A stretch of 64,000 nucleotides of DNA from Mortierella alpina (lineage: Eukaryota > Mortierellomycota > Mortierellomycetes > Mortierellales > Mortierellaceae): NCBI GenBank assembly GCA_029449245.1, contig JANATF010000002.1:2108001-2172000 (forward strand). Direction: 5' to 3'. The notes under the pieces were generated by a model. That model saw nothing but the letters and a program-made list of their open reading frames with translations. It did no database searches and was not told where the DNA came from. Positions 8,758 through 18,200 of this stretch are shown piece by piece; within the stretch, counting starts at the first letter, position 1; each line of letters begins with the position of its first letter. A program made the translations under genes and the position numbers.

Positions 8758-11700
8758 CTATTTGCTGATAGCGCCGCGTTGCTCTAACAGTTTCCTATTC
8801 GTACTGCTTAAACCCTGCGCGTTCAAGATTTTGGCATCTGATACAACAAGTTGGTCATGCCTAGAGCTCCAGACTAGTTGCACAGACACGGGATGACAGG
8901 TCCCTTCCACCTTCCATACGCGAACGGATTTATCTTGACAGCCAGTTGATAAGTAGCTGCCGTTTGCACTTGCGTTCCATGCGACTGACCAGATCGCTCC
9001 AAGGAAATCCTTCACAGTGGCCAAACAATGACCTGAGTTCACATCCCACAGCCGCACTGTGTTGTCGCCACTGCCGGAGGCAATCAGCTGGCCGCCTGGC
9101 GAAAAGACCACGCTGCTAACATAGTAGGTGTGGCCTGTTAGGATGGCACCAGGTGCACCTGTGTCTGCGTCCCAGAGCCGCACCGTCTCGTCTCTACTAC
9201 CTGAGGCAATCAGCTGGCCGCTTGGCGAAAACACCACGCTTGTAACAGAATCAGTGTGGTCCCTTAGAATGGCACCAGGTACACCTGTTTGTGCGTCCCA
9301 GAGCCGCACCGTCTTGTCACTACTACCTGAGGCAATCAGCTGCCCGCATGGCGAGAACACCACGCTTTCAACAGTGTCGGTGTGGCCGCTTAGGATGGCA
9401 CCAGGTGCACCGGATTGTGCGTCCCAGAGCCGTACCGTGCTGTCGTCGTCGTCCGAGACAATCTGATGGAGGCTTAAGATGGCACCAGGTGCATCGGTTT
9501 GTATCCACACCGTCACTTGGGAACCGCCCGAGGCAATCTGATGGCCGCTTGGCGAAAACACCACGCTTGTAACAGAGCCGGTGTGGCCCTTTAGAATGGC
9601 ACCAGGTGCACCTGTTTCTGCGTCCCAGAGCCGCACCGTCTTGTCTCTACTACCTGAGGCAATCTGCTGGCCGCTTGGCGAAAACACGACGCTTGTAACA
9701 TAGTCGTCGTGGCCGCTTAGGATGGCACCAGATGCACCAGTTTGTGCGTCCCAGAGCCGCACCGTGTTGTCGTAACTGCTCGACGCAATCAGCTGGCCGC
9801 ATTGCGAAAACACTACGCTACTAACATAGTCGGTATGGCCGCTCACGATGGCACCAGGTGCACCAGTTTGTGCGTCCCAGAGCCGAACCGTCTTGTCTTG
9901 ACTGCCCGAGGCAATCTGATGGCCGCTTGGTGAAAACACCACACTGTAAACGTAACTGGTGTGGCCACTTAGGATGGCACCAGGTGCACCGGTTTGTGCG
10001 TCCCAGAGTCGCACGGTGTGGTTATCGCTGCTCGTGACAATCTGCTGGCCGCTTGGCGAAAACACCGCGATGGAGCTGGAAACAGAGGTGAGACCGCTTA
10101 GGATGGCACCAGGCGCGCCGGTTTGTGCATCCCAGAGCCGCACAGTCTTGTCGGAACTGCCCGAGGCAATCTGCTGGCCGCTTGGCGAAAACGCCACGCT
10201 TTTAACCCGGCAAGTGTGGCCGCTTAGGATGGCACCAGGTGCACCGGTTTGTGCGTCCCAGAGCCGCACCGTCCTGTCGCCACTGCCCGAGGCAATCTGC
10301 TGGCCGCTCGGCGAAAACACTACGCTGAAAACATTGTAGGTGTGGCCAGTTAGGATGGCACCAGGCGCGCCGGTTTGTGCGTCCCAGAGCCGCACCGTGT
10401 AGTCGCCACTGCCCGAGGCAATCTGCTGACCGCATGGCGAAAACACCACGCAGTAAACTTTCTCGGTGTGACCGCGTAAGATGGCGCCAGGTGCACCGGT
10501 TTTTGCGTCCCAGAGTCTCACTGTCTTGTCGTCACTGCCCGAGGCAATCTGCTGGCCGCTCGGCGAAAACACCACGCTGTGAACCCAGCTGGTGTGGCCT
10601 CTTAATTTGCACGTCTTCTCCCAAGTTGCGGTGTCGTACAGGCTAATTGTGCCAAACTCGAGACCCGCCGCAAATGTCTTCCCATCCGGTGAGTACGCGC
10701 ACGATTTCACTGTGCTTTCCTCCTCGAGATACGGGTATTCACCAAATTGGATGTCCTCCATCTGCGCGTTGCTTAAATCTGCCTGACGCAACCAGATATT
10801 GCATAGGTTGGTGTTTCTCAAATTTGCTCCCTGTAGTTGAGCTGAATCGAATTGTCCACCACTCAGGTCCGCGCCGGGAATTTTGATAGCTGCTAGATTG
10901 GCCTCAATGAATGACACGCCGGCCCGAACCAAGATAGTGATGGCGTTAGCTGCTGCTTGGCTAGCCATATCGTCTTCTTTAGATAGCTCGATAAGCTGAT
11001 GAAGTCGCTGTCGGAAACCAGAGTTGTCTTGGGCGTGCTCGGCTAGAAACTGGATGACCGACGGCTCTTTGACAAGGTTCCTTTGGCTGAGAGGGTGTTC
11101 GGCCAGATCTCGAGAAACATCAGACAGCGCCTCTGCACACTCACTGGCCTCTTGTATGTGTCGAGAGTAAAAGTACTCTAACAGCGAGCGGTGGAGGAAC
11201 CGGTACTGGATACCTGAACGCGACAGCGGACTGGACTCTCGGAGGAGCGTGACATCTGGTTTTGGTCCAAAGAACTCAACCTTCCATGTCCCTTTGTCGA
11301 TTCTTTGTGTGTATTGGACAACTGGATTTCCGTCCTGCTCCTTGAATATGGCAGCTGCGAGGTTCTTTAGAAAATCAACGGCGATCGCGGCAAAATCGTC
11401 CTCCAGCAGTTCCTGTCGTGCGCTGTCTGCCTCCACTGATAGTTTGATCGTCCTCAATCGTCGTTTGCTGATGGCCAGCCACTGATCGATAAAAGAGTTG
11501 TAGAGAGTCAGACGAGTCACTTTGATTTTGGTGATATCGGTCCCGTCCTTGATCACACCAGGCAGCGCTCTGAGCGATAGAGAAAGAAGAAATGGGTTCT
11601 TGACCAGCTCCATCAAGTTGGGGATCGACCTCAGCATGTCCATGTAGTTCTCAGAGCTCCAGACAGGCCTATCACCAATCAGCTTGTGTACCTCTGGATC

Positions 11701-14151
11701 TCGCACAAACTGTTCAATGTAGTCCCCAATCTGGGCTCTTGAGAATGGAACAATGGCAGCCTCCGTGTACAGATTAACTGCTACTGTACTGTAGCGATCA
11801 TTCTGTTGAGGACGGAATTGGTCGCGGTAGCCCTGTCCAAGATAGGTGCTCCTGCAGCTGGTAATCATTTTGGTGTCTGCTTGTCCCTTTTGATTGAGCA
11901 TATTCTCCGAGTGCAAGTTGACCTTGAGCTGGGTTTCGTCGTAACCATCGCAAATCAGGATCAACTTCCGATTCTTCTTCAGCTCTTTGATCTTGTCCTC
12001 CTTGAATCCGTGAATCCGCAATTGCTCGCCAATGATATCACGATAATTATCGGCCACAGCAGGCAGGTTGATGAAGAGCGGTATGTGGCCACCTGGCTTG
12101 TACTCGTTCCAAAGATCGTGCTCAAGGTGTCTGTTGAATGTCGATTTTCCTGCTCCTGAATCACCCAGCACCAAGAACACCTGTCCATCGCCCTCCAGGA
12201 ACTCTTTGATCGTGTTCATGAGCGGTTGAGCATCCTTGTCAGCAGCCTGAAGATTGGCTTTGGCCCGAGGAGGGATGTACACGGTCTGACTGTACTCCTG
12301 GAGTCGTCTAAGTCGAAGGTCGTTGAGATCGTACTCAAGGTAAGGAATATCTTGGACTAGGGCTAGAAGTGGCGACCCCATTGGGATGGGGAGATGGGAC
12401 CTCAACGGGTAGGGATGCGTCACGATGGCAGAGCCGTTGTCCATTGGGTCCTGCAGAAAAGGACGACTCAATTCTCTAATCGCACGATCAGGCACCTCCG
12501 AGATCTTGCCGAGAATGGTCAGCATCCAGGACCTGACGCTGTCGTCCTGAGCCCAATCGGCGTCATTCAAGTAGAGATCTCCCAGAAAACTGACAGCTTG
12601 CTCACGGATGCTGGACTCCCACTCATCATCAATCGCAATCTCGCCCAGGAGCTGGCTGACACCCCATTGGAACCGAGGATCACGACGGCAAGGTGCCTCT
12701 CGGGCCAGCTTGCTGAAATCAACCAATTGGCCTGCTCGGCAGAGAGCTGTAGCGGTAAGCACAGCAGGGTACCACGGATGCTTGTGTCCAGAGACAAGTC
12801 CCGTTCGGAGACTATCGAACAGCCCACGCCCACTATCGATCAACGAGCTGATGCCTTCGTAGCTGGACTTGGCAATCCCATAAGTCTTCTCGACAGTTTT
12901 TTGCATCTGCTGGAGGCCGTCAAATAGTCCGTCAAAGTTCAACTGAATGACTCCTGACACTTTGATAAAGCTCTCTGCGGCTCCTAGAGAGTGTCGCATG
13001 ATAGCCTGAAAAGCGGATTCGTCGTCTGGAACATACTGCAATGCTTGAAATGCGTACAGCGCTTGATACATCAGATACGGGTCTGAGCTGGATTGTAATC
13101 CAGAGAGAACTGAGGACAGGGGCTCCCTTTCCTCGACACGACGTAGATCTTTGACTTTGTGCTCTGGCTCTGCTATGACATCGAGGAGGCGCGAGACAGC
13201 CAGGGTTAAATGGTACTGATGCTCCGACGACTGCTGATGGGTGTCTCCAAGGCGCTTTCGCATAATGCTCAAGATCTTGACAAGATCATCGGCGTCAAGA
13301 TACGTCGGCGCGGCGCACTGGACCAACTGGACGAGACCTTGGAGCAGATCAACATCTAGAAGAACGGACTCTTGGAGCTCCGAAATGAAGCAATTGAGCA
13401 ACTTGCGGTAGTGTGCCTGATCGAGGACAGACCCAAGGAGAACAACTTCAGACACAGTGACCGGATCCTTGACAGCATTCTTAATGAATTCCTCAACGAT
13501 GCGTGACCCCAACCAGCGGAGGTGCTCTTGTTTGATTGGGTTCTGTCCAATGGCTTTGATCCATTCCTGCTCGGTACTATCGGATGGCGTGACCCTCAAC
13601 GCTTCGCTTGTGAGATCTGATGCACTCTCGAGATCTTCTCTCTGCAGGGAAAAAGCCATGTCCCTCGGGAGAAGGCTGATGCACAAGGCGAGCTGGGATG
13701 AGCTGTCGATACGTGCGTCAAGTTTCGGTAATGTGATTCTGGTGGATGTTTTGGTCACGTTCTCCGAGAAGACATTCAAACTAGCATCAGGCATGCCGAT
13801 TGTGGGCTGTGACCCAGTACCAGAGCTGACTTTGAGGCTGTAGACTGTAGAGGTGATGTCGGTGCTAGCAGATCGAGCGTGGCGGATGTTTGTCAGAGAT
13901 GGACCATCTCGAATCGTGACCTTATCCTCGTGTTTGGTTGACCGAAAGAAGTTTCGAATTTTGTCCCGCGTTCTGGGTTTTTGGGACGAGGCGGATATAT
14001 TGTCGCCACCGGAGCCCTGTTTTGCATGCTGAGTCGATACCATTGCGGCATCATGACTAACAGATGGACCATGGGCGGTCAAGGGCGGCGTCAATGATCT
14101 GTTGGCAGATCTCCCGAGGCTGGGTGATGAACTGTTGAATGGAATGCTCAT
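8758..14151 (-). CDS. STAND/NLR-like protein 1: NACHT, pentapeptide repeats, WD40 array
   Basis: Intronless, 1,797 residues. Order: Ser-rich, probably disordered N-terminus (1-160) with a basic RDKIRNFFRSTKHEDK motif; helical, HEAT/ARM-like region (about 165-610); NACHT NTPase with Walker A GDSGAGKST near 660-670, Walker B-like LILICDGYDE near 730, and the STAND-type FLHRSLLEYFYSRHI; pentapeptide repeats (ADLSGGQFDSAQLQGANL) at about 1087-1140; then a WD40 array to about 1770. I count 15 WD40 segments of 42 residues, most nearly identical (SVVFSPSGQQIASGS, TVRLWDAQTGAPGAIL). Two around 9440-9560 are degenerate. Known STAND proteins oligomerise on ligand sensing through the WD40 arm; fungal relatives act in heterokaryon incompatibility. 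No HET, lipase or other effector domain is recognisable at the N-terminus. Most similar to the neighbouring gene at 15205-20592. The start is the ATG aligned with the paralogue's internal ATG. Confidence 0.9.
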   Translation of the reverse strand: MSIPFNSSSPSLGRSANRSLTPPLTAHGPSVSHDAAMVSTQHAKQGSGGDNISASSQKPRTRDKIRNFFRSTKHEDKVTIRDGPSLTNIRHARSASTDITSTVYSLKVSSGTGSQPTIGMPDASLNVFSENVTKTSTRITLPKLDARIDSSSQLALCISLLPRDMAFSLQREDLESASDLTSEALRVTPSDSTEQEWIKAIGQNPIKQEHLRWLGSRIVEEFIKNAVKDPVTVSEVVLLGSVLDQAHYRKLLNCFISELQESVLLDVDLLQGLVQLVQCAAPTYLDADDLVKILSIMRKRLGDTHQQSSEHQYHLTLAVSRLLDVIAEPEHKVKDLRRVEEREPLSSVLSGLQSSSDPYLMYQALYAFQALQYVPDDESAFQAIMRHSLGAAESFIKVSGVIQLNFDGLFDGLQQMQKTVEKTYGIAKSSYEGISSLIDSGRGLFDSLRTGLVSGHKHPWYPAVLTATALCRAGQLVDFSKLAREAPCRRDPRFQWGVSQLLGEIAIDDEWESSIREQAVSFLGDLYLNDADWAQDDSVRSWMLTILGKISEVPDRAIRELSRPFLQDPMDNGSAIVTHPYPLRSHLPIPMGSPLLALVQDIPYLEYDLNDLRLRRLQEYSQTVYIPPRAKANLQAADKDAQPLMNTIKEFLEGDGQVFLVLGDSGAGKSTFNRHLEHDLWNEYKPGGHIPLFINLPAVADNYRDIIGEQLRIHGFKEDKIKELKKNRKLILICDGYDETQLKVNLHSENMLNQKGQADTKMITSCRSTYLGQGYRDQFRPQQNDRYSTVAVNLYTEAAIVPFSRAQIGDYIEQFVRDPEVHKLIGDRPVWSSENYMDMLRSIPNLMELVKNPFLLSLSLRALPGVIKDGTDITKIKVTRLTLYNSFIDQWLAISKRRLRTIKLSVEADSARQELLEDDFAAIAVDFLKNLAAAIFKEQDGNPVVQYTQRIDKGTWKVEFFGPKPDVTLLRESSPLSRSGIQYRFLHRSLLEYFYSRHIQEASECAEALSDVSRDLAEHPLSQRNLVKEPSVIQFLAEHAQDNSGFRQRLHQLIELSKEDDMASQAAANAITILVRAGVSFIEANLAAIKIPGADLSGGQFDSAQLQGANLRNTNLCNIWLRQADLSNAQMEDIQFGEYPYLEEESTVKSCAYSPDGKTFAAGLEFGTISLYDTATWEKTCKLRGHTSWVHSVVFSPSGQQIASGSDDKTVRLWDAKTGAPGAILRGHTEKVYCVVFSPCGQQIASGSGDYTVRLWDAQTGAPGAILTGHTYNVFSVVFSPSGQQIASGSGDRTVRLWDAQTGAPGAILSGHTCRVKSVAFSPSGQQIASGSSDKTVRLWDAQTGAPGAILSGLTSVSSSIAVFSPSGQQIVTSSDNHTVRLWDAQTGAPGAILSGHTSYVYSVVFSPSGHQIASGSQDKTVRLWDAQTGAPGAIVSGHTDYVSSVVFSQCGQLIASSSYDNTVRLWDAQTGASGAILSGHDDYVTSVVFSPSGQQIASGSRDKTVRLWDAETGAPGAILKGHTGSVTSVVFSPSGHQIASGGSQVTVWIQTDAPGAILSLHQIVSDDDDSTVRLWDAQSGAPGAILSGHTDTVESVVFSPCGQLIASGSSDKTVRLWDAQTGVPGAILRDHTDSVTSVVFSPSGQLIASGSRDETVRLWDADTGAPGAILTGHTYYVSSVVFSPGGQLIASGSGDNTVRLWDVNSGHCLATVKDFLGAIWSVAWNASANGSYLSTGCQDKSVRVWKVEGTCHPVSVQLVWSSRHDQLVVSDAKILNAQGLSSTNRKLLEQRGAISK
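8890..10715 (-). repeat. Tandem 126-bp WD40-coding repeat array, NLR gene 1
   Basis: About 13 tandem 126-bp units (42 codons) of high nucleotide similarity, flanked by a divergent first and last blade. The constant cores appear on the plus strand as TGGCCGCTTGGCGAAAACACC and CAGAGCCGCACCGT. Differences cluster at a few codons per unit. One unit is truncated or degenerate at about 9440-9560. Confidence 0.9.
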
Positions 14152-15204
14152 GGCAGTTGTCTTGATGCTGCATCCATTGCAATAAAGAGTATACGGTTAG
14201 CGCCTGCTTTGAGCGAATGACGATAGGCCCTGAGCACAACTATGGGTTGTTATAACAGTACCTGGAGAGAGACAAAAAGAGCGAGCGTTTTGCAAGAGCG
14301 ATAAGTAGGATGTATCGGTCCTCAGGAACAATGTCTTTGTAGACGAACGTTTGATTCCTGGTGGTCGAGTCACGGCAAGATTAGGTCTAATTTCATCAAT
14401 TGGGGTCAGCATGGAGTTTGTAGGGTAGTGATAGCTCATCAACAATTTACCCAACTTCATAAACTCCTAATTACAGGTTCTTTGATTGCAATTTCGGTGC
14501 TCTTTGGATGATGGTGTATCGATGGAGAGAAAGGAGCGGAATAGTGAGAAGGAAGGGCAAGGTACGAAAATTTTTAAAGCGTGGGAGCGGCACATAACCT
14601 TTACCTTCGCCCTCGATCTTTCTTGTGTACCTCGAGTATTGTTCCAATGAATATTGCACCCAAGATTATGCAGAGACTACTATACAGCCACATACCATCT
14701 ACTCGCTTTTGTAGTCTACAAATCGCGCCTCGTTCCACATCTAGTTGACATCGCGACGGGCTTTCAAAAGATGAATGCGTTGAGCGCCGATTGAGACCAG
14801 TACTTGTGCTCATGCAGCTCCTCGCGCACTTTACAGAGTTCAACGTTGATGTGTCCCCGTGCTACTGTCGGACTGGGCAGTCCTATGTGAACTGCAAGCG
14901 ATTCACACTGTCGCGAAGTGAACCGCGGTCGGAGTGAGACAAACGGCGCCCGCGTCTTAGATCTGAGAATCATTATTGGTCCGTGCAGTCACGACAAAGG
15001 AGCATATCTCTAATTCCAGCGACCCTGTTGATCTAGGCACCATGCGTGCTGTCGCCATGATCCTTCCCAGTCAATTACCACAGTAGGCCGGCTATCTACT
15101 CAGTCCCACTCAGTCAGTATGACCCATTGCGACGTATGTGCTATTCATGAGGTGTGTTCTAACCTTGGCTTTATATATCTTCGGGTATTTCATGCTATCT
15201 ACCA
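14152..15204. other. Intergenic between the two NLR genes
   Basis: Contains the upstream region of NLR gene 1 (through about 14700) and the 3' flank of NLR gene 2 (from about 15120). A minus-strand frame at 14601-14843 has a hydrophobic stretch (MWLYSSLCIILGAIFIG) but no intact counterpart upstream of gene 2. No convincing gene seen. Confidence 0.5.
14520..14640 (-). promoter_or_regulatory. Conserved upstream block of NLR gene 1 with TTTAAA element
   Basis: This block closely matches 21170-21300 upstream of the second NLR gene. Both contain TTTAAA (14573-14578 here) next to GGTACGAA, a GCGTGG.AGCGGCACA segment and a CGATCTTTCTTGTGT.CCTCGAG segment. Conservation in a non-coding stretch of otherwise diverged upstream DNA, and the TATA-like element, suggest a core promoter about 420 nt before the ATG. 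Role is inferred. Confidence 0.45.
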
Positions 15205-18200
15205 CTATGGCTCACCCAAAGAAATCTGTTTGCTGATGGCGCCGCGTTGTTCTAAGAGTTTCCTATTGGTACTGCTTAAACCCTGCGCGTCCAAGATTTT
15301 AGTATCTGATACAACAAGAACGTCATGCCTAGAACTCCAGACTAGGTGCACAGACACGGGATGACAGGTTCCTTCCACCTTCCACATGCGAACCGATTTG
15401 TCGCTACATCCAGTTGATAAGTAGCTGCCATTTGCACTTGCGTTCCACGCAATCGACCAGATCACTCCATGGAAATCCTTCACAGTGGCCAAACAATGAC
15501 CTGACTTCACATCCCACACCCTCACCGTGTTGTCGTCACTGCCCGAGGCAATCTGCTTGCCGCTTGGCGAAAACACCACGCTTCTAACATAGTCGGTGTG
15601 ACCGGTTAGGATGACGCCAGGTGCACCGGTTTGTGCGTCCCAGAGCCGCACCGTCCTGTCGGCACTGCCCGAGGCAATTTGCTGGCCGCTTGGCGAAAAC
15701 ACCACGCTGCAAACAAAGTGGGTATGGCCATTTAGAATGGCACCAGGTGCACCAGTTTGTGCATCCCAGAGACGCACCGTCTTGTCGTCACTTCCCGAAG
15801 CGATCTGCTGGCCGCTTGGCGAAAACACGACGCTAGTAACATAGTCGTCGTGGCCGCTTAGGATGGCACCAGATGCACCGGTTTGTGCGTTCCAGAGCCG
15901 CACCGTGTTGTCGTCACTGCCCGAGGCAATCTGCTGACCGCTCGGCGAAAACACAACGGTTTTAACACAATCGGTGTGGCCTGTTAGAATGGCACCAGAT
16001 GCTCCAGTTTGTGCGTCCCAAAGCCGCACCGTGTTGTCCTCACTGCCCGAGGCAATCTGCTGGCCACTTGGCGAAAGCGCCACGCTGTAAACATAGTCGT
16101 CGTGGCCGCTTAGAATGGCACCAGCTGCACCGGTTCGTGCGTTCCAAAGCCTCACCGTTTTGTCAAAACTGCCAGAGGCAATCTGATGGCCGCTTGGCGA
16201 AACCACCACACTCCTAACATTGTCGGTATGTCCGCCCACGATGGCACCAGGTGCACCGGTTTGCGTATCCCAGAGTCGTAACTTGTAGTCCGAACTGCCC
16301 GAGGCAATCTGCCGGTCGCTTGGCGAAAACACCACGCTGTAAACAGCGTTGGTGTGACCGCTTAGAATGGCACCAGGTGCACCGGTTTGTGCGTCCCAGA
16401 GCCGCACTGTCTTGTCCTCACTGCCTGAGGCAATCTGCTTGCCGCTTGGAGAAAACACCACGCTTCTTACAAAGTGGGTGTGACCGCTTAGGATGGCACC
16501 AGGTGCACCTGTTTGTGCGTCCCAGAGCCTCACCGTCTTGTCGAAACTGCCTGAGGCAATCTGCTGGCCGTTTGGCGAAAACACCACGCTTCTAACCCAA
16601 CCACTGTGGCCCCTTAGGATGATACCAGGCGCACCAGATAGTGCGTCCCAGAGCCGCACCGTGTTGTCGTCGCTGCCCGAGGCAATCTGCTGACCGCTTG
16701 GCGAAAACACCACGCTGTTAACATAGCCGGTGTGGCCGCTTAGGATGGCACCAGATGCACCGGTTTGTGCGTCCCAGAGCCGCAACGTGTTGTCTTCACT
16801 GCCCGAGGCAAGCTGCTGGCCGCTCGGCGAGAACACCACGCTTTTAACCCAGGCAGTGTGGCCGCTAAGGATGGCACCAGGTGCACCAGTTTTTGCGTCC
16901 CAGAGCCGCACCGTCATGTCGTCACTGCCCGAGGCAATCTGTCGGCCACTTGGCGAAAACACCACGCTTCTGACATAGTCGGTATGGGCTATAAATTTGT
17001 ATGTCTTCTCCCAAGCTGTGGTGTCGTATAGGCTAATGGTGCCACTGTCGAGGCCCACCGCAAGTGTCGTCCCGTCCGGAGAGTACGCGCACGACAGTAC
17101 CTCGTTGTCTTCCTTGAGATACGGGTATTCGCCAAATCGGACGTCCTCCAGCTGTGCGTTGCTCAAATCTGCCTGCCGTAACCAGATTTTGAATAGGTTG
17201 GTGTTTCTCAAATCTGCTCCTTGTAGTTGAGCTGAATCGAACTGTCCACCACTCAGGTCCGCGCCGGGAATTTTGATACCTGCCAGATTGGCCCTGTTAA
17301 ATAATACACCGGCCCGAACCAAGATAGTGATGGCGTTGGCTGCTGCTTGGCTAGCCATATCGTCTGCTTTAGATCGCTCGATAAGCTGATGAAGTCGATG
17401 TCGGAAACCAGAGTCGTCTTGGGCGTGCTCGGCTAAAAATTCTACGATCGACGGTTCCTTGACAAGGTTCCTTTGGCTTAGAGGATGTCTGGCCAGATCT
17501 CGAGAAACATCAGACAGCGCCTCTGCACACTCACTGGCCTCTTGTATGTGTCGAGAGTAAAAGTACTCTAACAGCGAGCGATGAAGGAACCGGTACTGGA
17601 CACCTGAACGCGACAGCGGACTGGACTCTCGGAGGAGCGTGATATCTGGTTTCGGTCCAAAGAACTCGACCTTCCATGTCCCTTTGTCACTTCTTTGCGT
17701 GTATTGGACAACTGGATTTCCGTCCTGCTCCTTGAATATGGCAGCCGCGAGATTCTTTAGAAAGTCCACGGCGATCGCGGTGAAATTGTCCTCCAGCAGC
17801 TCCTGTCGTGCGCTATCTGCCTCCACTGATAGTTTGATCGTCCTCAGTCGTCGCTTGCTGATATCCAGCCATTGATCGATGAAAGAGTTGTAGAGAGTCA
17901 GACGAGTCACTTTGATCTTGGTGATATCGGTTCCGTCCTTGACCACGCCAGGCAACGCGCTCAGCGACAAAGAAAGAAGAAAAGGGTTCTTGACCAGCTC
18001 CATCAAGTTGGGGATCGACCTCAGCATGTCCAAGTAGTTCTCAGAGCTCCAGACAGGCTTATCACCAATCAGCTTGTGTACCTCTGGATCTCGCACAAAC
18101 TGTTCAATGTAGTCCCCAATCTGGTCTCTTGAGAATGGAACAATGGCAGCCTCCGTGTACAGATTAGCTGTAGCGGTGATGTAGCGATCATTCTGTTGAG

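Noticed and set aside
9128-10646. Plus-strand reading frames rich in MAPGAPVCASQSRTV repeats
   Set aside because: They are antisense shadows of the WD40-coding repeat; the periodicity comes entirely from the minus-strand gene. The same applies to 15611-17031.
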